From UBA168 sp011055275 (lineage in GTDB: Archaea > Thermoproteota > Thermoprotei_A > Marsarchaeales > UBA168): 64,000 bases of DNA. The notes under the pieces are model-generated. The model was not told the origin of the DNA. It did not search any database and saw nothing but the letters and a program-made list of their open reading frames with translations. Positions 8,231 to 17,464 of the stretch are shown here, in pieces. The stretch lies in assembly GCA_046635845.1 (NCBI GenBank), contig JAQQXN010000001.1, one strand, 5' to 3'. Position 1 is the first letter of the stretch. Each line of letters starts with the position of its first letter. A program made the translations under genes and the position numbers.

Positions 8231-9418
8231 TTGAGAGCGGTGTGGCTTCTTGCTCCTGGGAAACTGGAGATGCGGGAAACTGAGGACATCGAGCCGGGAA
8301 GGGGAGAGGTCAAGGTGAGGGTTAAGGCTGTGGGCATATGCGGGAGCGACGTCAATTATTACAACGGGATCAACTCTTGGGCGCTTCACACAATTGGGGA
8401 CAACCCCCTTTTGCCTCCCTCCATACTTGGGCATGAGGTGGCCGGAGAGATAGTGGAAGTTGGCGAGGGAGCGAGGAGAAAGGTCGGAGAGAGGGTAGGG
8501 ATAATGGCCATGTTGCCGTGCAACGAGTGCGAGCAGTGCAGAAGGGGGCGGTACAACCTCTGTTCTCATGTATTGCACATGGGACACGACGGAAATTGGT
8601 CTGGGACCGGCCTCCCGCACAACCCCGGAGGATATGCGGACTACGTCACGGTCAAGGATTTCCAAGCGGTTCCAATCCCTGATTCAGTTTCTTACGAGGA
8701 CGCCACGCAGCTGGACGGCACGGCTGTTGCGGTCCATGCGCTCAGGAGGGCAAACATATTTCCCGGAGATACGGTAGCGGTCATAGGCGCTGGCCCCATT
8801 GGGCTCCTGGCGCTGCAGGTGGCCAAGGCCTATGGCGCCGGAGGGGTGATGGCCGTGGACGTTGAAGAGGCACCGCTTAAGGTGGCCAAGGAACTGGGTG
8901 CCGACATCGTGGTTAACGCGAACGAGGAGGATCCGGTGGAGGCCGCAAGGCAGTTTAGCCCAGGCGAGAAGTACGACCAAGGGGTGGACCTAGTGCTTAA
9001 CACGGTTGGAGGAGAAACCGCCGTGGAGGGGCTGAAGATGCTCAGGAGGGGAGGGAAGGAGCTCCTCTTCGCTGGCCTTCTGCACACCCTCAAGGACTTT
9101 GACATGATGCTGCTGGGAGGCGAGAGGGAGTTAACCAGCACGGCCAACAACCAACCCGAGGATTATCCCATAGGAGTAAAGCTCATGGGCGAGGGGAAGG
9201 TCAGGGCCAAGCCCTTTATAACTCACGTCTTCTCCCTCGATGAGTACCAGAAGGCCTTCGAGGTCTCCCTTAACAAGGGAAAGTACGGGGCCATAAAGGT
9301 AGTCATGAGGCCCCGAGGGCGAACCGGGCCCATCGCTTTACGTACTTGGTTAAGTCGTTCGGGCAACCCTTTTCTCTCACGCGTAGCCTTGGTATACCGC
9401 GGGACTCGTAAGGCTTAG
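8231..9418 (+). CDS. Zinc-dependent medium-chain dehydrogenase (sorbitol/threonine dehydrogenase type)
   Basis: About 395 residues. GICGSD and LGHEVAGE supply catalytic zinc ligands, PCNECEQC...NLC binds structural zinc, and VIGAGPIGLLALQ is the Rossmann loop. It should oxidise a polyol or sugar with NAD(P). TTG 8231 gives the family-typical beginning MRAVWLLAPGKLEMRE and lies 33 bases from the TATA centre; TTG 8219 is the alternative. The homologous part ends near IKVVMRP; about 30 basic residues follow (RGRTGPIALRTW to GTRKA), which suggests the original stop was lost. Confidence 0.85.
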   Translation: MRAVWLLAPGKLEMRETEDIEPGRGEVKVRVKAVGICGSDVNYYNGINSWALHTIGDNPLLPPSILGHEVAGEIVEVGEGARRKVGERVGIMAMLPCNECEQCRRGRYNLCSHVLHMGHDGNWSGTGLPHNPGGYADYVTVKDFQAVPIPDSVSYEDATQLDGTAVAVHALRRANIFPGDTVAVIGAGPIGLLALQVAKAYGAGGVMAVDVEEAPLKVAKELGADIVVNANEEDPVEAARQFSPGEKYDQGVDLVLNTVGGETAVEGLKMLRRGGKELLFAGLLHTLKDFDMMLLGGERELTSTANNQPEDYPIGVKLMGEGKVRAKPFITHVFSLDEYQKAFEVSLNKGKYGAIKVVMRPRGRTGPIALRTWLSRSGNPFLSRVALVYRGTRKA

Positions 9419-9815
9419 ATTTTCGAATTCAACTTGGAAGCTGAATTGCGTTGGGGTCGGTCCCCTTAACGCTGACGAGGAGCTCCTAGTATTCAGGTTG
9501 GCAATTGCCCTCTGCAATAGGGGACGCCACCTAACGATTGCACAAAGCGCACGGGTCCCTGGGAAGTGCGGCGAGGTGCGGTAATCAAGGGGCGGTGGGT
9601 CACGCGCCAGGCCTTTAGGAAGAAGGCGTGAGATGCCCACAACGCCGCCGTAATAGGTCATGCGGGCGAGAAGCCCGTGAGCGTGAGGAGCGTCGCGATT
9701 TGCTGGGTTTTGGCCTGATGGTTCCGAAGATGTCGCGGGTTGTAAGCCCTCGGGAGCGCGCTGAATGACCGTCGTTCCATGCTTATAAGTTGAGGTGACT
9801 ATAATCGCGGCCAAA
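9419..9815. other. Structured intergenic region
   Basis: No gene seen on either strand. Short inverted repeats occur near 9424-9446 (AATTCA/TGAATT) and 9450-9474 (GCGTT-GGGG ... CCCC-TTAACGC with a bulge). CTTATAAG at 9782-9789 is the TATA box of the next gene, about 30 bases before its ATG. Confidence 0.4.
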
Positions 9816-10829
9816 ATGAAGGCATTGGTTCTGGAGGATGTCGGTAAGCTTGCCGTTAAGGACATACCCGAGGCGAAGAGAGAAAAAGGTCAGGTGCTCA
9901 TAAGGGTCATGAGAGGAGGTATATGCGGCACCGACCTTCACCTCTGGAAGGGGCAGTGGAAGGCCAACCTGCCGTTGGTGCTTGGCCACGAGATATCTGG
10001 TTACGTGGAGGAACCAGACGACGAGGGGGTTTTCAAGAGGGGACAGCACGTTGTGTTTGAGCCCAACGTCATCTGTCATCACTGCTACTTCTGCAGGCTG
10101 GGAGAGCCAAACTACTTCTGCACCAACCTGAAGGGTTTTGGCGTTGAGATGGATGGGGGGTTCACTGAGCTCATCTCGGTTCCTTTGGAAAACGTCTACG
10201 CCGTTCCGGACTCCATGAGCTGGGAAGAGGCCGCTACCGTGGAGCCTTTGGCGTGCGCGGTGAGGGGAATAGACCGCCTTTCCATGAAGATAGGAGACAG
10301 GGTCGCGGTGGTCGGCGCTGGGCCCATGGGCATACTCATGATACAGCTGGTGAAGATGATGGGGGCAAGCAAGGTGCTGGCAGTTGAGCCGAGGGACGAC
10401 AGGAGGGAGGCGGCACTCAAGTTCGGCGCCGACGAGGTTGCAACGCCCCAGGAAGCGCTAAAGAAGGCGTTGGAGATGACCGATGGGATTGGAGTTGATA
10501 AGGCCATTGAGGCCGTCGGCCATCCAGCGGCCATAGACACGGCTTACCCGCTTGTGAGGAGGGGAGGGACCCTCGAGATATTTGGGGTTTCTCCTCAGGA
10601 CGCCAAGTGGACCGTCAGCCCCTTTGACCTGTACAACAGGGAGCTGACCATAGTTACCTCCTACAGGAGCCCGCTGACCTTCGAGCGGGCCATACAGGTG
10701 GCAGCTTCTGGAAGGATCAACTTAAGGGGAATGGTGACCCACGTGTTTCCCCTTGAGAGGGCGCCTGAGGCCTTCGAGATGCTGGAGAGAGGTGAGGGGA
10801 AGGCCATAAAGGTCGACCTCGCGCCCTGA
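9816..10829 (+). CDS. Zinc-dependent alcohol/sugar dehydrogenase
   Basis: 337 residues from ATG 9816 (MKALVLEDVGKL). GICGTDLHLW, LGHEISGY and VICHHCYFCRLGEPNYFC give both zinc sites, VVGAGPMGILMIQLVK is the cofactor loop, and VEPLACAV is typical of sorbitol/xylitol-type dehydrogenases. It is a paralogue of the 8231 and 59427 genes. CTTATAAG about 30 bases upstream supports a very short or absent leader, and the upstream in-frame start at 9795 would lie too close to that TATA. Substrate is unknown; polyols or aldoses are likely given the neighbours. Confidence 0.87.
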   Translation: MKALVLEDVGKLAVKDIPEAKREKGQVLIRVMRGGICGTDLHLWKGQWKANLPLVLGHEISGYVEEPDDEGVFKRGQHVVFEPNVICHHCYFCRLGEPNYFCTNLKGFGVEMDGGFTELISVPLENVYAVPDSMSWEEAATVEPLACAVRGIDRLSMKIGDRVAVVGAGPMGILMIQLVKMMGASKVLAVEPRDDRREAALKFGADEVATPQEALKKALEMTDGIGVDKAIEAVGHPAAIDTAYPLVRRGGTLEIFGVSPQDAKWTVSPFDLYNRELTIVTSYRSPLTFERAIQVAASGRINLRGMVTHVFPLERAPEAFEMLERGEGKAIKVDLAP

Positions 10830-11130
10830 TCGCCCAAAACGTCGATCTGCTTACGCCGCCTTGTCTTTATGGCCATGCGGATAAAATCGGCGCTTTCTTC
10901 GGAGCTTTCTCCGTAAACGGCGAGCAACGCGCGAGCCTACTTCGAGGCAAGGAAATCTCTGCTTGAACTACATTCAGGTGATCTCTGCTGTGAGGGCGTC
11001 AACCGTCGCTGCACCCTTACCCCCTTTTCTTTTTACCTATGAAGTGCCTATCGGAGCTATTCCTCGCGCCGAATTGCGCGCTATGGCCAAGGCAACGCCC
11101 CCTATAAAAAGGCGTCGGTTGCTTTGTCGA
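10830..11130. other. Intergenic region with a strong orphan TATA box
   Basis: No gene seen. CCTATAAAAAGG at 11101-11112 is one of the best TATA matches in the window, but it points rightward into the antisense of the short-chain dehydrogenase gene, so it might drive an antisense RNA. CCCCCTTTTCTTTTTACC near 11021-11038 is T-rich. Confidence 0.4.
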
Positions 11131-11922
11131 TCATAGAAAACCAAGCGAGTGCGGTTGCACTATGTGCATGCCGCCATCCACGAAAAGCGTGGCGCCGGTC
11201 ACGTAAGAGGCGAGATCAGAGGCCAAGAAAAGTATGGTGTATGCCACCTCTTCGGGAGTTCCAAACCTCTTGAGTGGGTCGCCGCGGGCCAGCTTCTCGT
11301 ATCCTATCCTGTAGTCGCCTCCGAACATCTCCCCCATCTTTTTCCTGTTGTGAGGGGTGTCGATCGGGCCCGGTGCCACCGCGTTTACCCTGATTCCGTA
11401 CTTGGCGAGCTCCACGGCCATTTCCCTGGTCAGGGTGATCTCTGCGCCCTTGGTGGCCGGGTAATAGGCGTTGAAGCTTTCGGGGTTAAGGCCCTGCACC
11501 GAGGAAACGTTGATCACGCATCCCTTGGAAGCCTTGAGGTAATCCAGGAACGTCTTCACGGTGTTGAAGTAGGCCAGCACGTTCACCTCATCCATCCTTT
11601 TGGCTTCGTCCAAGGATAGCTCCTCGAAGGGCTTGTCCACCTCCATGGCGGCGTTGTTAACTATGATGTCCAACCTTCCTAACTGCCTCACCTCGTCCTT
11701 CAGGCCCTCAATGGTTTTTTCCGAGGAGATGTCCCCGACCACGTAATGGGATGGGTAGCCCTTCTGTTGCAGGGATGAGTGAACTCCTATCACGTACCTA
11801 TCGGTAAGCGCGTTGAGTATGACCTCCGCACCGCTCTCGGCGAACTTCTCCGCTGTGGCCCTCCCTATGCCCTCTCCCGCCCCCGTGACAAGAACGACCT
11901 TGCCTTTGAAGCTTATTTCCAT
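11131..11922 (-). CDS. Short-chain dehydrogenase/reductase (SDR)
   Basis: 263 residues, classical SDR length. TGAGEGIG (cofactor), NNAAM, the catalytic Ser in NVSSVQG, YYPATKGA (YxxxK) and NAVAPGPIDT are all present. It resembles glucose/fucose-type dehydrogenases. TTTATATCCC on the minus strand is centred 24 bases before ATG 11922, so the transcript is leaderless. Convergent with the preceding zinc dehydrogenase gene; both probably oxidise sugars or polyols. Confidence 0.9.
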   Translation of the reverse strand: MEISFKGKVVLVTGAGEGIGRATAEKFAESGAEVILNALTDRYVIGVHSSLQQKGYPSHYVVGDISSEKTIEGLKDEVRQLGRLDIIVNNAAMEVDKPFEELSLDEAKRMDEVNVLAYFNTVKTFLDYLKASKGCVINVSSVQGLNPESFNAYYPATKGAEITLTREMAVELAKYGIRVNAVAPGPIDTPHNRKKMGEMFGGDYRIGYEKLARGDPLKRFGTPEEVAYTILFLASDLASYVTGATLFVDGGMHIVQPHSLGFL

Positions 11923-12075
11923 AGTAATTTTCTGCGTTGGGATATAAATGCCTGACCCGTGAAGTCCGTCCTCTGGAAAGCGCCCGGTGAGCCCTTGAGG
12001 TCTTACGACACGCGGATCGTACTGGCTATGCGCGAGCTTGCATTTAAGGCGTCAGGCTAACGCTCTAGCCGCGAC

Positions 12076-13275
12076 TTATGAGGGTCGGCGATATGTGGCC
12101 GTGAGCGTCACGCTCACCGATGGATCTGCCGATACGCTGACGTAGGGAGCGGGATCTGGTACCACGATCTTGGAGTTGCTCTTGAGCTCGAAGAGGGACG
12201 TCGCGTCCTCGTCTTTGACGTTCGCCCTTTCCCTTAGCTCCACGCGCGCCCCCTCCTTGACCCCGGTCACCATGAGCAGGAGGGATCTGGCTCCTCCTAC
12301 GAAGTACCACTTGCTGGGCGACTGTCTTGTCTGACTTATGGCCTTATCGGAGAGCACGCCGTAGCTCTCGTTTTTGAACAGCTCAGGCCCTACCTCAACT
12401 TCCCATATCTCGTGCGCGTATCCTTCCCTAGAAGTGCTGGGAGTAGCGCTCCAAGAGTCCCTGAACGCCGCGAAGAAGAGCTTCGGCTTTCCGTCTGGCT
12501 CAAGGGTGTAGTGAGGGTGCCCGACCTGAACAAACTCATCGCTAAGTCCTAGCAACGGCATCAATGAGCCGTGCAGCAATCCCACCTGGGATAGAAAGCC
12601 GGAGTAAATGTCGTCTAAGCTGGGCCCAAGGAACGAGTGCAACAACCACTTGTTGGTGGCATCCTCCTCGACAAAGGCAGCCAGGCGAGGCACGGTGACT
12701 AGATCAAGGACATCGTTGCTCTCTCCCCACTCAGCTGCCACGCCCATCTCAGTGAACTTTACCCTTTCGGAGTCGTCGACGTCGGTTATCTGACCTAGCA
12801 CCAGGTCTTGGCCGCGGGGTATGATGGTCAATGCGTCATGGTTTTTGCCGTAGCATCCGAGGGGCCTTACTGGGATCGAGTGATCTCCAACTCCCTCCAC
12901 TATCTTCCTGTAGGTTATGAGGGTCCAATCCGGCCTAAAGTAGTAGATGTAGCCGCCCTTCCCGTGAGTGGTGGTAAGGATGAATTGATCCCTTACGGCG
13001 TTGTAGATAGCTCTTACCGTGTTGTTGGTGTAGCTTTCTCTCTCGGGAAACTCGCTTGGGATCACCCTCTTCAGCGTGGAGCGGTCCAAGCTTAGGTCCT
13101 TCATCATTTGGGCAGCCCATATCTCTCTTCTCATGCCAGTCGGGTCGCTCCACCCGGTGAAAACCAACCAGTGCTTGTCCCGCCTTACGTCGTAAACGAC
13201 GTTTGGCGTACCAACTCCTCCGACTAGTCCCTCTATTCCCTCGTAAGGGGTAAGGACCTTCTTAACGATGGTCAT
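12076..13275 (-). CDS. Predicted beta-propeller protein, possibly glycosidase-like; function unknown
   Basis: 399 residues, no signal peptide or membrane segment. Recurring beta-blade patterns with W/Y-rich strands (VVYDVRRDKHWLVFTGWSD, YIYYFRPDWTLITY, ATNKWLLHSFLGPS, GKPKLFFAAFRDSW) resemble five-bladed GH43/GH130-like propellers. I see no certain catalytic acids and cannot assign a family. The last ~90 residues look like a beta-sandwich (ARVELRERANVKDEDA). Minus-strand CGTAAAT centred 27 bases before ATG 13275 supports the start. Its place among sugar-oxidising genes suggests carbohydrate binding or cleavage. Confidence 0.7.
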   Translation of the reverse strand: MTIVKKVLTPYEGIEGLVGGVGTPNVVYDVRRDKHWLVFTGWSDPTGMRREIWAAQMMKDLSLDRSTLKRVIPSEFPERESYTNNTVRAIYNAVRDQFILTTTHGKGGYIYYFRPDWTLITYRKIVEGVGDHSIPVRPLGCYGKNHDALTIIPRGQDLVLGQITDVDDSERVKFTEMGVAAEWGESNDVLDLVTVPRLAAFVEEDATNKWLLHSFLGPSLDDIYSGFLSQVGLLHGSLMPLLGLSDEFVQVGHPHYTLEPDGKPKLFFAAFRDSWSATPSTSREGYAHEIWEVEVGPELFKNESYGVLSDKAISQTRQSPSKWYFVGGARSLLLMVTGVKEGARVELRERANVKDEDATSLFELKSNSKIVVPDPAPYVSVSADPSVSVTLTATYRRPS

Positions 13276-13521
13276 AAGCGGATGGTTTCACGCCGATTTA
13301 CGCGTTGTGGTTGACGGTCTTAACGGCACGGAAAAAGCTTCCTGAGGGAAAGGCAAGCTAAAGCGAGCACGATATGGACAAGCAGAGCGACTAGCAACTG
13401 ATCGGCAATGGGTAAGGATCCCCGTCGAGTTAAAAAATCTGCCCTTGCTCTTGCTCAACCATGCGTTACGCTGGAACTCATGCTCAGGCTCACACTTAAA
13501 TGCCACAGTAAGTGAAGTTTG

Positions 13522-14502
13522 ATGGAAGCCCCTGAGCTCAAGCAGAAAATTTTTGAGTTACTCAAGAGTGATGAGGAGTTTCGCTATGCCGTCGCGGGGC
13601 TTCTTGGCTTGCAGGAGATTATCAAGAGGCTGGAGGTAACCGAGGCCGCCGTAAAGGAGTTGACTGAAAGGGTTGCGAAAACGAACGAAAGGCTGGAAAC
13701 CAACTTATCCTCCTTTGAAGATCACATGAACAGGCTTCGCGAGGACATGCAGAAGGGCTTTGCTAGGTATGACGAGCAGTTCGAGAAGGCTTGGCAGCTC
13801 AACAACCAGCTTCGCGAGGACATGCAGAAGGGCTTCGCGGCCCATGAAGAGGAGATACGCAAGCTCCGCGAGGACATGAACGCGGGCTTCGCGGCCCATG
13901 AAGAGGAGATACGCAAGCTCCGCGAGGACATGAACGCGGGCTTCGCAAGGCACGAGCAGGAGATCCAGCAGCTTCGCGAGGACATGCAGAAGGGCTTCGC
14001 GGCCCATGAGGAGGAGATACGCAAGCTCCGCGAGGACATGCAGAAGGGCTTTGCTAGGTATGACGAGCGGTTTGAAAGGATGGAGACCAAGCTTACCGCT
14101 CTTGGCTCCAGGTGGGGCATTGACTCTGAGGCCACGTTTAGGAATGCCATGCGCGGGCTCTTGGAAGAGGACTTTCACGTGAAGGTGCAAAACCTAATCT
14201 TAATCGACGACGAGGCCTTTGTTTTCGGGGCAAAGGGTGTTCCCATAGAGTATGACGTAGTCGTCACGGACGGCGGGGCCACGCTCATAGAGATTAAGTC
14301 TTCCGTGAGCCGCGATGACGTTTACGTTTTCCTCAGGAAGATCGAGTTTTTCAAAAAACGCATGGGAATGGAAGTGAGGAGGGGCATAATCGCATCTCCC
14401 TTCTTCGAAAGGGACTCGGCCGAGATCGCCAAGAAAAATGGCCTTGAGGTCTATACGGGCAGCAAGCCAAGCGAGCAAGAAGGCGAAGGCAGAAATGAGT
14501 GA
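13522..14502 (+). CDS. Coiled-coil protein with C-terminal PD-(D/E)XK nuclease-like domain (DUF3782-like)
   Basis: 326 residues. An N-terminal helical segment (LKSDEEFRYAVAGLLGL) is shared with the 21556 gene. Next comes a coiled coil with five tandem 18-residue repeats (residues 97-186, type LREDMQKGFAAHEEEIRK), then a C-terminal domain with EYDVVV...ATLIEIKSS, the D-x(n)-ExK core of PD-(D/E)XK nucleases, and RRGIIASPFF. This layout matches DUF3782-type proteins of thermophilic archaea, whose role is unknown. CTTAAATG centred about 24 bases upstream supports a leaderless ATG 13522. Confidence 0.8.
   Translation: MEAPELKQKIFELLKSDEEFRYAVAGLLGLQEIIKRLEVTEAAVKELTERVAKTNERLETNLSSFEDHMNRLREDMQKGFARYDEQFEKAWQLNNQLREDMQKGFAAHEEEIRKLREDMNAGFAAHEEEIRKLREDMNAGFARHEQEIQQLREDMQKGFAAHEEEIRKLREDMQKGFARYDERFERMETKLTALGSRWGIDSEATFRNAMRGLLEEDFHVKVQNLILIDDEAFVFGAKGVPIEYDVVVTDGGATLIEIKSSVSRDDVYVFLRKIEFFKKRMGMEVRRGIIASPFFERDSAEIAKKNGLEVYTGSKPSEQEGEGRNE
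13810..14079 (+). repeat. Five in-frame 54-bp tandem repeats
   Basis: Five 54-base units encode LREDM(QK/NA)GFA(AHEEEIRK/RHEQEIQQ/RYDERFER). Adjacent units are near-identical at DNA level. About 100 bases across units 2-4 are identical to the repeat block at 21811-21972. Confidence 0.9.
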
Positions 14503-14866
14503 AAGAGGGTAAAGCCGGCGGCTCGCGAAGCGCTTGACCTCATGCTTGGGCTCATGGCCATACTCCCTTGAAGATCGGCAAGAAAAGCAACAAAGCGGTG
14601 GCGCCTTTGGTGAGATCAACGCTTTGGTGGAAGGCGTCCTCAGCCCGCTTATGGGTCTTGAAAATCGCGTGCTTCCTTGTTCGCAGTGTGCCAATAAAGG
14701 CTTTCCAGCGGAAATGGGGCGCAAACGCTTTTCCGCGCTTTCGGTCATTGGTGAGGTGATCGCTTCCGTGATGGCGCCGAAAATGGCACCTTCACCCGCG
14801 CTTAAACGCGCAGGTCACCTTTCTGCAAGCGCTTAAAAAGCCCAGCGCACAGCTCCCGTGAGCTAA
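14503..14866. other. Intergenic region with kinase promoter
   Basis: No gene recognised. CGCTTAAAAAG at 14830-14840 is the probable TATA box of the sugar kinase gene, about 30 bases before its GTG. Confidence 0.4.
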
Positions 14867-15856
14867 GTGCGCGCGGTGGCGGCAAAGGCACCGTTAAAGC
14901 TGAACTTCGCTGGGGGAGAGACCGACATAAGGCCCTTTTACGCTACCCATGGGCCGGGCGTGGTCTTCACCACGGCAATAAAGAGGTACGCTTACGCTTT
15001 CGTCTCTGAAGCGGAGGCCGGCTATAGGATAAGTTATCCCGGATTCACGGGCAACTTTGATCGCTTGGAAGCCATCAATCACGTGGCCATCAGGGAAGCC
15101 CTGCGCCGCTTGGAGATTGGGCCTGGGATAAGCGTTACCACCGCCAGCGACGTGCCATGGGGGACAGGTCTTGGCTCGTCGTCCAGCTACTTGGTTGCGC
15201 TTCTGCTTGCCCTTCACGCCTGGCGTGAGGAGGACCCGTCACCAGAGGCATTGGCTAGGGAGGCGTTTTCCGTAAGCGAGGCTGCTGGAGAGCCAGGAGG
15301 AAAACAGGACCCATACGTTGCCGCGTACGGAGGGACTGGACTCTTCATCTTCAACGGAGATGAGAGCGTGGAGTTCAAGGCGTTGCCTCTTTCCGTTGGG
15401 CAGGTACGCGAGCTCGAGGCGTTTCTGCTGCTTTGCGACAGCGGGTTGACCAGAAGGTCGCCGGAGGTCCAAGCCGCTCAGGAGAGGGGAGTGGAAGTAC
15501 ACCTCAGGGACTTCGAGGAGATGAGGGAGTTAGCCCTGAGGGGCTACGAGGCCGCTTCTGTGCTCGACGTCGAGGGGTTAGCGCATATCGCGGATCAGTA
15601 CTGGAGAGTCCGGAAGCGTGCCGAGCCTTCGGTCAGCAATCCTGCCATAGAGGAGCTCTACTCTAGGGGAATCGCTGCGGGCGCTTTAGGGGGGCGGCTT
15701 GAGGGAGCTGGAGCGGCAGGGTTCATGCTTTTCTTCGTGCCACCCGAGAAGAAGGGGCAGGTCCTAGGCTCGCTGAAGGGGTATCGCACCATGGAAGTTG
15801 AGCTTGAACCGCGCGGGGCTCGGATAGTTTGGAGCGAAGATTCCCGAGTGCGGTAA
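14867..15856 (+). CDS. GHMP-family sugar kinase
   Basis: 329 residues. Starts MRAVAAKAPLKLNFAGGETD (substrate loop), then the GHMP ATP loop GTGLGSSSSYLVALL, EPGGKQDPYVAAYGG, and the C-terminal GALGGRLEGAGAAGFMLFF. It resembles D-glycero-alpha-D-manno-heptose-7-phosphate kinase (HddA) and fucokinase/galactokinase relatives. It is a paralogue of the gene at 30335. GTG 14867 fits the TATA at 14830-14840; GTG 14876 is an alternative. It could feed nucleotide-sugar synthesis or activate a salvaged sugar. Confidence 0.87.
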   Translation: MRAVAAKAPLKLNFAGGETDIRPFYATHGPGVVFTTAIKRYAYAFVSEAEAGYRISYPGFTGNFDRLEAINHVAIREALRRLEIGPGISVTTASDVPWGTGLGSSSSYLVALLLALHAWREEDPSPEALAREAFSVSEAAGEPGGKQDPYVAAYGGTGLFIFNGDESVEFKALPLSVGQVRELEAFLLLCDSGLTRRSPEVQAAQERGVEVHLRDFEEMRELALRGYEAASVLDVEGLAHIADQYWRVRKRAEPSVSNPAIEELYSRGIAAGALGGRLEGAGAAGFMLFFVPPEKKGQVLGSLKGYRTMEVELEPRGARIVWSEDSRVR

Positions 15857-16217
15857 AGTTAGCATTTGAAGCGGCCCGATAAGCGAACAAGCACCGTTAT
15901 GCGCGGGGATGGCTCTCGCGCTTGAACTTTAAAACGGCGCAACGCTCCAAAAGCGCTAGCCTTTCCTCCGAAGCCCCTTTTTCTGGCCCCTCCAAAGGGG
16001 GCTCCACGGGGGAACCCAAAGCGCTTGGGAAAGCGGCTGCGCTGGGCTCGGGGCAGCCCCTCCTAAACCGGTCTTTCCCATCAAAAGCGATGGGCCAAAG
16101 AAGGATAGGGCCTCGTCGTTCAGGCTTGAGCAGTTCGTCTTCGAAGGAAGACGAGCACAAAATTAAACTGCCAGCGCCGTGGGTCATCTCTCGAGCTATC
16201 ATCTCTTTGTGCCGTCA
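15857..16217. other. Intergenic region with a short hairpin
   Basis: No gene seen. A perfect 7-bp stem CGTCTTC/GAAGACG with loop GAAG lies at 16136-16153, just past the end of the oxidoreductase gene. CTTTAAAACGG near 15930 is TATA-like without a frame behind it. Confidence 0.4.
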
Positions 16218-17206
16218 TCATCGCCCACGCAGTCCCTCCGCTTTGCCGCTTTCTACCGACCTGTAGGCCGCATCGATGACCCTCATCACCTGATACGCGT
16301 CGTCGATCGTCTGCAGCGGCTGGGCCTTCCCATCGATCACGTCGAGGAAGTGCGAGACCTCAACTATGAATGGGTTCTTCCAGACGTAATTTCTCGTGGA
16401 TTCTGAAAAGCCAGATACCTTGTAGCCGAGAAAGTTTCCCTCGCCGTAAAGTTGTCCCTTTTCGCCGATCACGTAGAAGGAGTGAAGGCCCGCGGGTTGA
16501 TCAAATGCCCAAGAGGTGTTGACCTCACCCGTGGATCCGTCATCGAACTCGATCAGCAGGTGAGCGGTGTCCTCTCCCTCCATGTTTAACCTGAACCTGC
16601 GGTTTGGGCATAAACCGCTTTTGGAGAGGAAGAGGCCAGGTAAAGCAACCTGTAAGTCGGATGGTAACCGGTGTCTATCAGCTCTCCGCCCCCCATCTCC
16701 GCTTTTCTCGTTCTCCAGCCTGATATCCCCAAGCTCAGGCCGCACTCGTTCGTCATAACCTCGTAAGTCTTGCCCACGAGAGACGGGGCCAGCTTTTTAG
16801 CGTCTTGGACCGATGGGGTAAATATGCTGGTGTGAGCTGCCAAGAACTTGACTCCGGCTCCCTTTATCGCGTCTCTGACCCTCCTCGCCTCCTCAAGGCT
16901 AACCGTAAGGGGCTTTTCCGCCATGATCGCGGTACCTTTCTTTGAGGCAGCTATTATGGCCTCCGCGTGCAGATTGTGCGGTAGGCACACGTCGACTGCG
17001 TCGAGTTGCTCCTTGTCCAGTAGATCGTGAAAATCGCCGTAGGCCTTCACGTCAGGCCCAAGCCTGGACGCCAGAGCTTGAGCGGCCGCGGGAACCACGT
17101 CTGAGACCGCCACTACCCTTGCCCTCGAGGAGTTCTGCTGGTCGAGGTACCCATCGGCATGCGCGTGGGAGATCCCACCAGATCCCAATATGCCTACTCT
17201 TATCAT
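16218..17206 (-). pseudogene. Gfo/Idh/MocA oxidoreductase, frameshifted
   Basis: An N-terminal Rossmann frame from ATG 17206 (VGILGSGGISHAHADGY, then AEKPLTV) stops at about 16586, right after VYAQT. The second frame resumes at once with RFRLNMEGEDTAHLLIEFDD and runs to 16218. Joined, the two make about 330 residues, the normal length. Adding one base near 16606 (ACCGC to ACCGGC) restores VYAQTGRFRLNMEG. So this is a recent single-base deletion, a sequence error or, less likely, recoding. CTTAAATCGC at -26 supports the start. The family reduces or oxidises sugars or inositols with NAD(P). Confidence 0.85.
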
Positions 17207-17437
17207 GTCACGCCCGGGAACGGGGGCGATTTAAGGTTGACGTGAGCGCGAACGCAGAACTTCTAACTCGCGCTTTCGTCGTCACCGCTAGATTACCGCT
17301 GGGAAAGCCCTCCGCAGGGGCTTGACAGCTACCCTTGCGGACCTCATGGCGTGCCCCGCGTTCCATTCGTTTTATCCCTCGTTTATCTTTTATCTTAAAT
17401 CCCGTTTCGCGCTTTTTTGGCCTGCGATTTCAGATAA

Positions 17438-17449
17438 GCGTATATTTTG
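17438..17449 (+). promoter_or_regulatory. TATA box of the aldehyde dehydrogenase gene
   Basis: GCGTATATTTTG is centred about 22 bases before ATG 17465, implying a leaderless mRNA. A second AT-rich stretch (TTTATCTTTTATCTTAAAT) lies at 17382-17400. Confidence 0.6.
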
Positions 17450-17464
17450 ATGCACGATTAAATT

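Noticed and set aside
9715..9762. C/D box sRNA suggested by TGATG and CTGA
   Set aside because: The C box is imperfect, and the internal C'/D' boxes are missing or too close together.
9377..9865. 162-residue open frame on the minus strand
   Set aside because: Overlaps both dehydrogenase genes, has no promoter at a proper distance and no recognisable sequence; biased composition explains the openness.
11149..11619. 156-residue plus-strand frame
   Set aside because: Antisense of the SDR gene, whose motifs are complete; high GC makes such shadows common here.
16600..16625. Programmed -1 frameshift at CCCAAAC in the Gfo/Idh/MocA gene
   Set aside because: The heptamer is not in the required X-XXY-YYZ phase of the upstream frame, so canonical slippage would not connect the two frames.
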